A DNA stretch of 64,000 nt from Polaribacter sp. Hel1_33_78. GTDB lineage: Bacteria > Bacteroidota > Bacteroidia > Flavobacteriales > Flavobacteriaceae. The position numbers and the translations under genes are program-made. Each line of letters begins with the position of its first letter. Within the stretch, counting starts at the first letter, position 1. The notes under the pieces were generated by a model. The model was not told the origin of the DNA. It searched no databases and was given only the letters and a program-made list of their open reading frames with translations. The stretch is from the NCBI RefSeq assembly GCF_900106075.1, contig NZ_LT629794.1, forward strand, positions 910,001 to 974,000. The letters run 5' to 3'. Below are positions 19,073-28,314 of the stretch, one piece after another.

Positions 19073-22000
19073 ATGAAGCTTAAAAAGAAATTATTGACTT
19101 TGTTAAAAAACAATGTTACACTTTTTGCTATAATAGTTTTTGCTTTTATCCTGTTTAAATCTTACGCTAATAATGAAAATCAGTCGATTGGTAAATTTTC
19201 ATTTATTCCTAGTGCGACTATAAAGGCTGAAAAAAATGAAATTTGTGCAAGAGAATTTATGGCTATTACTTTTGAAGGCTCAGGAGGAACAGCTCCTTAT
19301 GTTTTTACGTACAAAATAAATGATAGCTCAGAACAAACGATAACGTCTAATAATTTAGGTATTGCAGAAATTAACTTTATGGAAGTTGATGCTAATAGTT
19401 ATAATTATAAACTTATTAGTGTTAAAGATAATAACTCGGTAGTTACTCAAATTGACAATCAAGAAGTTACTATAATTGTAAATGCTATACCAGTAGTTGA
19501 TTTTACATTTAATAAAAATAATGTTTGTGCAGGTGAACTAATAACGTTTACACCACAAGTTTCAGGTGCTGGTGGTTTTAAATATGAATGGATCTTTCAA
19601 GATGGTGTAACGTCAGAGCTTGAGAGCCCTTCTCATTCTGTTGAGTATTTTGGTTGCACTACCCAAGAGCAAACTTTTAGAGTAACATTAACTGTATTTG
19701 ATAAAAATGGTTGTCAAAACTCTCAAGTAAAAAATGTAACTGTAACACCTAAACCAGATCTTGAATTTAGTGATGCAGATTCAAAAAATTTTAACAACTG
19801 TGATAACGCATCGCCCTCTAACCCCGAATTCACGATTAATGTTGCTAATGATTCACAATCTACCTGTGTAGATTCGTATTCTATAGATTGGGGTGATGGA
19901 AACTCAGAATCTTCTATTACATTTCCTATTGCACACACTTATTTAGATTTAGGTGTTTATACGATGAAAATTAGAGGAATTGGCGACTCTGGATGTTTTA
20001 GCGAACTCTCTTATCAAGTTATAAACATTGGCAAACCTGTAAGTGATTTTTCGATCGTTGGAAATCAAAATAATGTATGTTTAACTGATGCTGAAATAGA
20101 TTTTGAGATAACAAACTTTGAAACGAACTCTTCAGATACAACCTATACTGTTGATTTTGGTGATGGGTCGACCTCAGAAACATATACTCAAGATGAAATT
20201 CAGGATGATAATATAGTTAGTCATATATATGAAAAAGTGAGCTGTTCTGAGCCAAATGGTGCGTTTATAGCTACATTATCAATGCAAAATTTATGTTCAA
20301 CAACTGAAGTAGTAGTAAATGATATTAAAATTCTAGAATCCTCAATAGCGGAATTTGAATCTCAAGATATTGCTTGTATAAATAGTGATATAGAATTTAT
20401 AAACAAATCTTTTATTGGAGACAATATCGATTGTAATAAAGCCGCAAACTTTCAATGGGATTTTGGTGATGGAACAATCGTTAATGATAATGCTTCAAGC
20501 GTTTCAACAAATCAAACGCATCAATATACTAATTCAGGTAACTTTACGGTTACTTTATCAGTAAGTACTGAATGTGGTACAGACATCTTTACAAAAGATA
20601 TTTGTATTGAAGAAGTTAATACGCCAACCTTTGCTCTCGATGAAGATGCTGGTTGTGTTCCTTTAAATGTAACCGCAAGCAATACAACAACAGAAAACAC
20701 AGTATGTAGCGGCGCTGTTTACGAGTGGGAAGTTACGTATACTGAAGATAATTGTGAAACTTCTGCTTCTTGGAGTTTTGCAGACGGCACAGACAAAAAT
20801 TCAGAAAATCCAAGATTTTTGTTTAGTACTGCAGGACAATATACTATTGTGCAAAAGATAATAACGGGTTGTGGTACAGCAACAAATTCTAAAATAATTG
20901 AAGTTAAAAAACCGCCAACAGTTAATATCGACCTAATTAATGATGCTTGTGATAGTGTAACTATAAATCCGATAGCAACTATTCAAAATTGCACATCTAA
21001 TGCTGCAAGTATTACTTATAACTGGACATTTGTTGGCGGGCTTCCTGCTTCTGCAAACACTTTAAATCCTGGAAATATTATTTATGGCGCACCAGGGACG
21101 TATGAAGTAACTTTAGAAGTTACGAATGACTGTGGTGTTTCTGATGTAGCAACTCAAACTTTTGAAGTATTTGAAAAACCAGTAATCACAAATACGGATT
21201 TAACTCAAGAAATTTGTTCAAATCAAAGTACATCGTTAATTAATTTAACATCAAATATTGCAAATACAACCTATTCTTGGTCTGCTGCGGCTTCTCCGGG
21301 TATTACGGGCTTTATAGAAAATGGAGACTCAAACTTAATACCAAGCCAAACTTTAATAAATAGCCAAAATACAAGTGGATTGGTAACATATACAGTGATT
21401 CCCAAAAATAATGATTGCATAGGGGAAGGAGATGCAGTAGAATTTGTAATTACAGTAAATACCTCACCAAGAATTACATCACAACCTGTTTCATCAGAAA
21501 TTTGTGAAAGCGGTGCGGCAACACTTTTAGAAGTTGCTTTCGAAAATGGAACGGGTATAGCAACGTATCAATGGTTTTCAAATTCGACTGATTCAAATTC
21601 TGACGGAAACCTAATCGTTGGTGCAACAAATAATTCTTACATCCCACCAACTGATAATTTTGGAGAATTATTTTATTATGCAGTAATTTCATTTTCTTCT
21701 GGTGGATGTAATCAAATAGTTTCAAATACTGCTAGTGTAAATGTGCTGGAACAACCAAAAATTAATCCAATAGATGCTATTCAAAACTATTGTCTTCGTG
21801 ACATCTCAAAAGAATTAGAAGTTACATATTCCGGAGCAACAGGAATAGGTGTAACTTACCAATGGTTCTCAAATAATATAAATGAAAATTCTGGTGGAAA
21901 TCCCATAGTTGGTGAAACTGCAAATTCTTATCAACCTCCTACTGATAATTTAGGAACTTTTTATTATTATGTAGAAATTGCTTTCTCCTTTGGAGATTGT

Positions 22001-24571
22001 TCTTCAATCATTTCTAATACAGCAAATGTAATAGTGAATGAAATACCTGTTATTTCTTCTGCAGATATAAGCATATATAGTAATGGAACATTTTCTTTTG
22101 ATCCAAATACAGTTGCAGGTAATACAGTAACTAACAGTACAACATACACATGGATCACACCTAGCTTTAATCCTACAGGTGCAATTATTGGAGCTTCTGC
22201 AACTACAACGCCTCAGCAAATAATAAGTCAAACATTAGAAAATACAACAAACTCACCTGTAAAAGTGACTTATACTATAACACCAACAAGCACAACTTGT
22301 AGTGGAAATACTTTTACTTTAGAAGTTACTGTAAACCCAAGTATAAACCCAAATGCAGTTGTTTTAAATAATAGTTGTTTTGAGACAAATGATGGCTCTA
22401 TTACTACAAATATTTCAGGAGGTATTCCATTTGATGCTGGCAATCCCTACATAATTTCTTGGATTGGACCAAATGGTTTTAATTCATCGGATGCTTCCAT
22501 ATCAGATTTAGTAGCTGGGCTGTATACAATAACAATCGAAGATAAAGAAGGATTTACGGTAAAAGAAGAATTTAGGGTTACACAACCAGATGCGTTAGCG
22601 ATTACTAAAGATGTAGAAAAAAATATTTCCTGTTTTATGGGTGATAATGGTACAATAGAAGTTACTATCGATGGTGGTACATTGCCTTATACATATAATT
22701 GGACAACCACAAATGGTAGTGGAATTATACTGAATGAAAAAAATCAGAATACATTAACAAAAGGAAATTATACGTTAGAAGTCATAGATAAAAATAACTG
22801 TACAATCTCATCAAGCTTTGCACTTACTGAGTCAGAAGAAATTAAAATTGATTTCATTAGTAAAAATGATATTTTGTGTTTTGGAGATGCAGCTGGTTCT
22901 TTAGAAGTTGATGTTTCTGGAGGTATAAAAAAAGAAATATCTGCAGGTGTTTTTGATTATGTGTATAATTGGTCAGGGCCCAATGGATATGCAAGTACTT
23001 CAAAAAATATAGATAATTTATTTGCAGGAACCTATACTTTAAATGTAATTGATGATTTGGGTTGTACAGTAAATGCTTCTTTTGCTGTAAATCAATTAGA
23101 TCAAATTAATATTGATGTCATAAAAACAGATGAGAGTTGCTATCAAAAAAACGATGGAAGTATTGATGTAACTTTAACAGGAGGAACAGCACCCTATAAC
23201 TGGTCTTGGAGTAATTTAGCAACTGGTTTAACCTTGTCAAATTTAGCTCCAGATACCTATACAATCTCTGTTACAGATGCTAACAATTGTACAGTACAAT
23301 TATCAATAGTGATTAATGATGCCATTTTTTATATTGAGCCTACTACAATACCTATGACATGTAACTCAGCAAATGATGCCTCGATTAATTTGAATTTAAC
23401 AGGGGGTATTGATCCAGTTTCCATAGTTTGGAGTGATGGTATAACAGGAGAAGCTCAAAGAAGTAATCTGGCAGCAGGTACCTATTCTGTTACCATAACT
23501 GATAGCAATGCAACTCAATGCCCCATAGAGGAAACCTTTATTGTGTCCAACCCTCCCTTAATTGTGGTAGCAGAAACAGTTATAGATGCAACAGATTGTG
23601 ATATCGAAAATAGCGGAAGTATCAATTTAGAAGTTTCTGGAGGCGTGGCTCCGCTTTCTTTTTTATGGAATACAAATGAAACCTCAGAGGATTTAGAAAA
23701 TATTGGTGAAGGTGATTATTCGGTTCAAATTACAGATGCAAATGGTTGTATTGTCATAAAACAATTTAATATTTTTAGACCAAAACCAATAGATATTAAT
23801 TTAGATGAGGTTTTGGTAAAAGACTGCGATTTAAAAGCAACAAGTAAACAAATAATAACTACTGTTACTGAAGGTGTTTTGCCATTTACCTATACTTGGT
23901 CTTCAGGAGCGATATCTGGCTTAGAAAACAATATTATGACTACTTCTCAAAGCGGTGAATATTCATTAAAAATTGTGGATGCTAGGGGATGTGAAGTAGT
24001 TAAAACATTCAATGTAGATGTGCCTTCAATTGGAATTCAGGATTTTAGTTATAATTCTTTTGCATCTGATAATTACAATTTATTTTCAATCCAAGACCCA
24101 ATTCAGTTTACAAATTTATCAACAGGAGATTACAGCAAAGTTACTTGGGATTTTGGTGATGGCAGCGGTGTTAGTAATGAAGAAAACCCAGTTTATACTT
24201 ATGATGAAGTAGGTTTTTTTACGATTACGTATACTGTAGAATATGAGGCTGGTTGTACCTATGTTTTGGCGAGAGATGTAAATATTACGAAAGGTTATAT
24301 TTTAATTATTCCAAATGCTTTCACCCCAAATGGAGACGGATATAATGAAACCATAAAACCTATACATAAAAGTTTTTCAGAAATAGAAATGACAATTTAT
24401 AACTCTTGGGGGACCATTGTATACTATGAAAAAGGGTTAAACTTTAATGGCTGGAACGGTCTTATAAAAGGCTTGCCAGCAGAAAATGGCAACTATGTTA
24501 TGGTTGTAAAAGGTCTTACTTTTTACAAAGGAGTAGTTATTGAAACGGCACCGTTTACACTTATAAAATAA
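19073..24571 (+). CDS. SprB-like giant surface protein with PKD domains, SprB repeats and type IX C-terminal domain
   Basis: An 1832-residue exported protein, probably a cell-surface adhesin moved or displayed by the gliding/type IX secretion machinery. A signal anchor spans residues about 10-32. Residues about 130-710 hold a chain of PKD-type beta domains, several with the DFGDG or DWGDG signature. About 715-1095 are Ig/PKD-like modules, two of them near-duplicates with a YQWFSN motif. From about 1100 to 1580 run six SprB repeats (opening Cys, NDGSI, SGG, then AGTYTxxVxD) and one degenerate copy. A last PKD domain lies near 1670-1740. The end (from about 1745, AFTPNGDGYN) is the gliding-motility-associated TIGR04131-type domain, a type B secretion signal. 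An SprF-like gene follows one base after the stop. It is shorter than SprB of Flavobacterium johnsoniae; its ligand is unknown. Confidence 0.92.
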   Translation: MKLKKKLLTLLKNNVTLFAIIVFAFILFKSYANNENQSIGKFSFIPSATIKAEKNEICAREFMAITFEGSGGTAPYVFTYKINDSSEQTITSNNLGIAEINFMEVDANSYNYKLISVKDNNSVVTQIDNQEVTIIVNAIPVVDFTFNKNNVCAGELITFTPQVSGAGGFKYEWIFQDGVTSELESPSHSVEYFGCTTQEQTFRVTLTVFDKNGCQNSQVKNVTVTPKPDLEFSDADSKNFNNCDNASPSNPEFTINVANDSQSTCVDSYSIDWGDGNSESSITFPIAHTYLDLGVYTMKIRGIGDSGCFSELSYQVINIGKPVSDFSIVGNQNNVCLTDAEIDFEITNFETNSSDTTYTVDFGDGSTSETYTQDEIQDDNIVSHIYEKVSCSEPNGAFIATLSMQNLCSTTEVVVNDIKILESSIAEFESQDIACINSDIEFINKSFIGDNIDCNKAANFQWDFGDGTIVNDNASSVSTNQTHQYTNSGNFTVTLSVSTECGTDIFTKDICIEEVNTPTFALDEDAGCVPLNVTASNTTTENTVCSGAVYEWEVTYTEDNCETSASWSFADGTDKNSENPRFLFSTAGQYTIVQKIITGCGTATNSKIIEVKKPPTVNIDLINDACDSVTINPIATIQNCTSNAASITYNWTFVGGLPASANTLNPGNIIYGAPGTYEVTLEVTNDCGVSDVATQTFEVFEKPVITNTDLTQEICSNQSTSLINLTSNIANTTYSWSAAASPGITGFIENGDSNLIPSQTLINSQNTSGLVTYTVIPKNNDCIGEGDAVEFVITVNTSPRITSQPVSSEICESGAATLLEVAFENGTGIATYQWFSNSTDSNSDGNLIVGATNNSYIPPTDNFGELFYYAVISFSSGGCNQIVSNTASVNVLEQPKINPIDAIQNYCLRDISKELEVTYSGATGIGVTYQWFSNNINENSGGNPIVGETANSYQPPTDNLGTFYYYVEIAFSFGDCSSIISNTANVIVNEIPVISSADISIYSNGTFSFDPNTVAGNTVTNSTTYTWITPSFNPTGAIIGASATTTPQQIISQTLENTTNSPVKVTYTITPTSTTCSGNTFTLEVTVNPSINPNAVVLNNSCFETNDGSITTNISGGIPFDAGNPYIISWIGPNGFNSSDASISDLVAGLYTITIEDKEGFTVKEEFRVTQPDALAITKDVEKNISCFMGDNGTIEVTIDGGTLPYTYNWTTTNGSGIILNEKNQNTLTKGNYTLEVIDKNNCTISSSFALTESEEIKIDFISKNDILCFGDAAGSLEVDVSGGIKKEISAGVFDYVYNWSGPNGYASTSKNIDNLFAGTYTLNVIDDLGCTVNASFAVNQLDQINIDVIKTDESCYQKNDGSIDVTLTGGTAPYNWSWSNLATGLTLSNLAPDTYTISVTDANNCTVQLSIVINDAIFYIEPTTIPMTCNSANDASINLNLTGGIDPVSIVWSDGITGEAQRSNLAAGTYSVTITDSNATQCPIEETFIVSNPPLIVVAETVIDATDCDIENSGSINLEVSGGVAPLSFLWNTNETSEDLENIGEGDYSVQITDANGCIVIKQFNIFRPKPIDINLDEVLVKDCDLKATSKQIITTVTEGVLPFTYTWSSGAISGLENNIMTTSQSGEYSLKIVDARGCEVVKTFNVDVPSIGIQDFSYNSFASDNYNLFSIQDPIQFTNLSTGDYSKVTWDFGDGSGVSNEENPVYTYDEVGFFTITYTVEYEAGCTYVLARDVNITKGYILIIPNAFTPNGDGYNETIKPIHKSFSEIEMTIYNSWGTIVYYEKGLNFNGWNGLIKGLPAENGNYVMVVKGLTFYKGVVIETAPFTLIK

Positions 24572-24572
24572 G

Positions 24573-25571
24573 ATGAAGAAAATTATTATTATATTTTTTG
24601 TTTTTACAGGTGTAATTAGTTTTGCACAAGATGTTATTTTTTCACAAGCATTTTTAGTTCCAGAAACTTTAAATTCTTCTTTTACGGGTTCTATTAGAAG
24701 TACAAAGGTTGGCTCTTTATTTAGGTCTCAATGGAGAGGCAGTGCTTTTAAAACGAACTCGAATTATGCTTTTTTTGATACTTGGTTAGAAGGTTTTAAA
24801 ACCGGTATTGGGATTAGTTTTTTAAACCAAACGGAAAGTGTTTCTAGCTATACTTTTAATCAAGTTAATTTTAATTATGCAATGGCATTTCAAATTAGTG
24901 ATACTTGGTTTTTTAGACCTAGTATCTCTGTTGGTTTTGGAATCAAAAATTATGGTTTTCAAAATTTACTGTTAGAAGATCAAATTAATTTGACTAATTA
25001 CACTATAAATACATCAACTATAGATCCAGCTTTATTGGGTAGTCAAAGAAATTTTTTTGATTTTAGTTCCTCTCTATTATTTAATAATGAAGACAGTTGG
25101 ATTGGTTTGACGGTAAGGCACTTAAATAAACCCAATATTTCTTTGACTGAAAATGGAAATGCTCCATTAGATATGTTTTGGTCTGTACATGCAAAATATT
25201 ATCTACCGATTTTAGAAAATCATACAGATTTATCTAATCGTAAAAGTAAAATCTATGTACTCTCTAATTTTATGAGGCAAGGTAGTTTTAATAGATTGGA
25301 TGTTGGTGCTCAATATGTTTTTGAAAATCAGTTTTCTTTAGGAATTACAGCGGGTTTAACGCCTATAAAAAATGAATTTACAACTTCATTATTAAGCTCA
25401 GTAAGTACTTTTGTAGGTTATAGATGGCAAGGTTTTAGATTTGGTTATTCCTATGATTTTAATACAATAAACCTTGTAAATTCAGGTGGTATTCACGAAT
25501 TTTCTGTTTCTTATGATTTTGACATCAATATTAGAGTTTTAAATAGATATAAGTGCGTTTCTGCTTTTTAA
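24573..25571 (+). CDS. PorP/SprF-family type IX secretion outer-membrane protein
   Basis: A 332-residue outer-membrane beta-barrel with an N-terminal signal peptide ending in ISFAQ. The opening DVIFSQAFLVPETLNSSFTG is characteristic of PorP/SprF proteins, which escort or anchor large substrates carrying type B C-terminal domains. It begins one base after the stop of the adhesin gene, so the two are surely co-translated, the same order as sprB-sprF. It probably serves this specific adhesin. It ends in a short Cys-containing tail. Confidence 0.9.
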   Translation: MKKIIIIFFVFTGVISFAQDVIFSQAFLVPETLNSSFTGSIRSTKVGSLFRSQWRGSAFKTNSNYAFFDTWLEGFKTGIGISFLNQTESVSSYTFNQVNFNYAMAFQISDTWFFRPSISVGFGIKNYGFQNLLLEDQINLTNYTINTSTIDPALLGSQRNFFDFSSSLLFNNEDSWIGLTVRHLNKPNISLTENGNAPLDMFWSVHAKYYLPILENHTDLSNRKSKIYVLSNFMRQGSFNRLDVGAQYVFENQFSLGITAGLTPIKNEFTTSLLSSVSTFVGYRWQGFRFGYSYDFNTINLVNSGGIHEFSVSYDFDINIRVLNRYKCVSAF

Positions 25572-26763
25572 GGTTTTAGGGCGTTTAAAACTTTTTAAAT
25601 CGTTCAAAAATATTTCATCTTAGATTTTCTGACTTTTTTCGTATGCTAATTTTCTTTCAGCTAATCTTCATAATATTCAAGTTTTAAAGTGCAGTAAAAG
25701 TAGACATGAAATTAAATTGGTCTAAGTTTAATAATTTAACGCAACAAATCTAAAATACCAGATTTGAAAAACTAGTAAGTAAAATCTTCGAAATTTAAGA
25801 GAAAACTTATTACATAGTTATAAGAATAAAAGGAAATTTTTTATTGTTAATTATTTTAATTTGTTGATTCTACTTAAGAATCTCTTTAAAAGTTACTAAC
25901 TGGATAAGAACCCCTGAAATTAAGAGTTTATTTTTCGTAAACTGAAAATTAATTCACATTTAAAGGAGTTAGCTGAGTTAGTTTTTATTGATAGGAAGTT
26001 TTTAAATTATATCCGAGTAGAGCAGTTGCTGCAATAGTAATTTTATATAAGGACATAGCTATGTAAATTGTGTCAGAATTATCAGGTCATTGTACAAATT
26101 AGTTACTGGAAAGTTTGTTAACAAGTGAGATAGTAATGAAATTTAGATGGTTATAAATAAAACTCCACTTCTATAGAGAGGTGGAGAAAATTGCTGTGAA
26201 AAAGAAGAAAGAAATTTTCTTCTCATTAAAAATAATACTTATTTATGAAGTAGTGGAAATTGTGACTGGTTTTAACATGAAAATAACATAATATAGTTTT
26301 GTTAAAGTATCAAGAAGAAAGGCTCAATAGTAAAAAAAGTTATTTATTGTTGTTCAGTAGCCATTGTATCTTTGTATGCTAGCTGAGCAAATTCTAAACT
26401 CCGTGAATAGGTTAGAGATATGTTCGTTATATTTGTAGTATGTGGAATAGATTTCTTTATTTATGCAATTCATTAACTGTCGATGGTATATATATCGACA
26501 TAACAATCAATCGTAGACAATACATTAGAGTGCGTTTTCTATAATTGATAAAGAAACGATTATAAGTTAAATTTCCCTTTAAGACGTTTAGGTTATCTAT
26601 TATAAATCTAAATGCTTTAGTTTCTAAAACACTTTTTTTCTTACTTGCTTTAAGCCGTTTTGGCAATATCTCTTTGAATAAAGGATTTCAGGTAATAAAA
26701 GCTAAAGGTTTTCGATTTCCATTTAGAAATAAAATTTCATTAAAAATTAATTTCTAAGAAACA
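25572..26763. other. Long gene-free stretch after the SprF-like gene
   Basis: About 1.2 kb, AT-rich, with frequent stops in all six frames and no recognisable product, tRNA or repeat array. The longest open frame is 69 codons on the minus strand (26457-26666), unlike any family I know. A short imperfect palindrome (GTCGAT near 26478 with ATCGAC near 26492) is present. It could be decayed coding DNA or host a small RNA; neither can be shown by eye. Confidence 0.5.
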
Positions 26764-26801
26764 AAAAAGGTAATATTTTTTTAATAAAAAATTACCTTTT
26801 T
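26764..26801. terminator. Terminator downstream of gltD
   Basis: Arms AAAAAGGTAAT (26764-26774) and its complement (26791-26801) form an 11-bp stem with an AT-only loop and T-runs on both strands. It lies 46 bases past the gltD stop. Confidence 0.8.
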
Positions 26802-26846
26802 GTTTATACTCATAGCACATTCCGTGATGCAATACATATACAGGGA

Positions 26847-28310
26847 TTACATCGCAACTAGATCACCAGCAATGTCTTTAGAAGGTAATTCAGATTTACC
26901 CATTAAATATAGATCAACTTGTCTAGCGGCTTCTCTTCCTTCCGAAATAGCCCAAACAATTAGAGATTGTCCACGGCGCATATCTCCAGCAGTAAATATA
27001 TTTGGAATATTTGTTTGGTATTTTCCGTACTCAGCTTTATAGTTAGAGCGGGCATCCTTGAGAAGGCCCAACTTATCGGCTAATGTACTTTCTGGACCGG
27101 TAAAACCCAAGGCTAATAAAGCTAAATCACAGGGCCAGGTTTTTTCAGTACCTGCTATCTCTATTAATTGTGGTCTTTCTCCGGGAACCATCTTCCACTC
27201 AACATTTACTGTTTTTAAGGCAGTTAGTTTTCCGTTTTTGTCTTTTATAAATTCTTTCGTATTGATTAACCAATTACGATCTGCACCTTCTTTGTGGGAA
27301 GAAGAGGTTTTTAATTGCAATGGCCAAAAAGGCCAAGGAGTAGTCGGTGAACGATGTCCCGGGGGTTTGGGCATGATTTCAAAATTTACTACAGACTTTG
27401 CTCCTTGTCTGTTTGAAGTACCAATACAATCTGAGCCTGTATCTCCTCCTCCAATTACAATTACGTCTTTATCCTTAGCTATTATTTGGTCTTTTACTTC
27501 TTTACCAAATAACATTTTTGTTTGTTGTGTTAAGAAATCCATAGCTTGTACAACACCATCAGCATCAATTCCGGGAGTTGGTAAGCTACGTTTTTCTGTG
27601 GATCCTCCGCACAAAACAATACTGTCAAAAGATTTTAGGTCTTTCACATCATAATTTACACCAACATTGACGTTCACTTTGAAGATGATTCCTTCCGCTT
27701 TTAAAATTTCTATTCTTCTGTCAATAATTCCTTTTTCCATTTTGAAATTAGGAATTCCGTAGCGCAATAAACCGCCTATTTCATCGTCTCTTTCAAAAAT
27801 AGTAACCGTATGACCAGCTCTATTTAATTGCTGAGCAGCAGCTAAACCTGCAGGGCCAGAACCGATAACTGCAATTGTTTTGTTGGTTCTGTTTTTTGGA
27901 GGTTGAGGTTTAATCCATCCTTCTTTAAACGCACGTTCAACGATATTTTTTTCAATATTTTCAATAGATACTGGGTCTTCAATAATTCCTAATACACATG
28001 CTTGTTCGCATGGAGCAGGGCATAAGCGTCCTGTGAATTCTGGAAAGTTGTTGGTAGAATGCAATATCCATGAAGCTTTTTGCCATTCTCCTTGATGCAC
28101 CATATGGTTGAAATCTGGAATTAGATTTCCCAAAGGGCAACCACTATGGCAAAAAGGAATACCACAATCCATGCAACGTGAACCCTGTTTTGTAATTTCT
28201 TTGTCTGAAAGAGGAACGGTAAACTCTTTATAATTTTTTACACGATCTATTACAGAAGTGTAGGTTTCATCTTGTCTTTCAAATTCTTTAAATCCTGTTA
28301 TTTTTCCCAT
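26847..28310 (-). CDS. gltD: Glutamate synthase, small (beta) subunit
   Basis: NADPH-oxidising subunit that passes electrons to GltB for glutamate synthesis from glutamine and 2-oxoglutarate. In 487 residues, the N-terminal iron-sulfur region has CMDCGIPFCHSGCPLGN and CPAPCEQAC. An FAD-binding GSGPAGLAAAQ motif follows (about residue 150), then an NAD(P) site (VIGGGDTGSDC), and a late FAD segment FTAGDMRRGQSL. It starts 4 bases after the gltB stop and forms one operon with it. Length is normal. Confidence 0.96.
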   Translation of the reverse strand: MGKITGFKEFERQDETYTSVIDRVKNYKEFTVPLSDKEITKQGSRCMDCGIPFCHSGCPLGNLIPDFNHMVHQGEWQKASWILHSTNNFPEFTGRLCPAPCEQACVLGIIEDPVSIENIEKNIVERAFKEGWIKPQPPKNRTNKTIAVIGSGPAGLAAAQQLNRAGHTVTIFERDDEIGGLLRYGIPNFKMEKGIIDRRIEILKAEGIIFKVNVNVGVNYDVKDLKSFDSIVLCGGSTEKRSLPTPGIDADGVVQAMDFLTQQTKMLFGKEVKDQIIAKDKDVIVIGGGDTGSDCIGTSNRQGAKSVVNFEIMPKPPGHRSPTTPWPFWPLQLKTSSSHKEGADRNWLINTKEFIKDKNGKLTALKTVNVEWKMVPGERPQLIEIAGTEKTWPCDLALLALGFTGPESTLADKLGLLKDARSNYKAEYGKYQTNIPNIFTAGDMRRGQSLIVWAISEGREAARQVDLYLMGKSELPSKDIAGDLVAM

Positions 28311-28314
28311 GACA

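Noticed and set aside
26457..26666. 69-codon open frame on the minus strand in the gap after the SprF-like gene
   Set aside because: Lys/Leu/Ile-rich as expected of random AT-rich DNA, no family resemblance, no promoter, and no neighbouring gene on the strand with suitable spacing.
27058..27654. 198-codon open frame opposite gltD
   Set aside because: Antisense shadow of a strongly conserved gene; its sequence mirrors gltD codon bias and has no family features. Similar long antisense frames opposite amt (34981-35367), nhaD (42902-43333) and the tonB-like gene (44573-45115) were rejected for the same reason.
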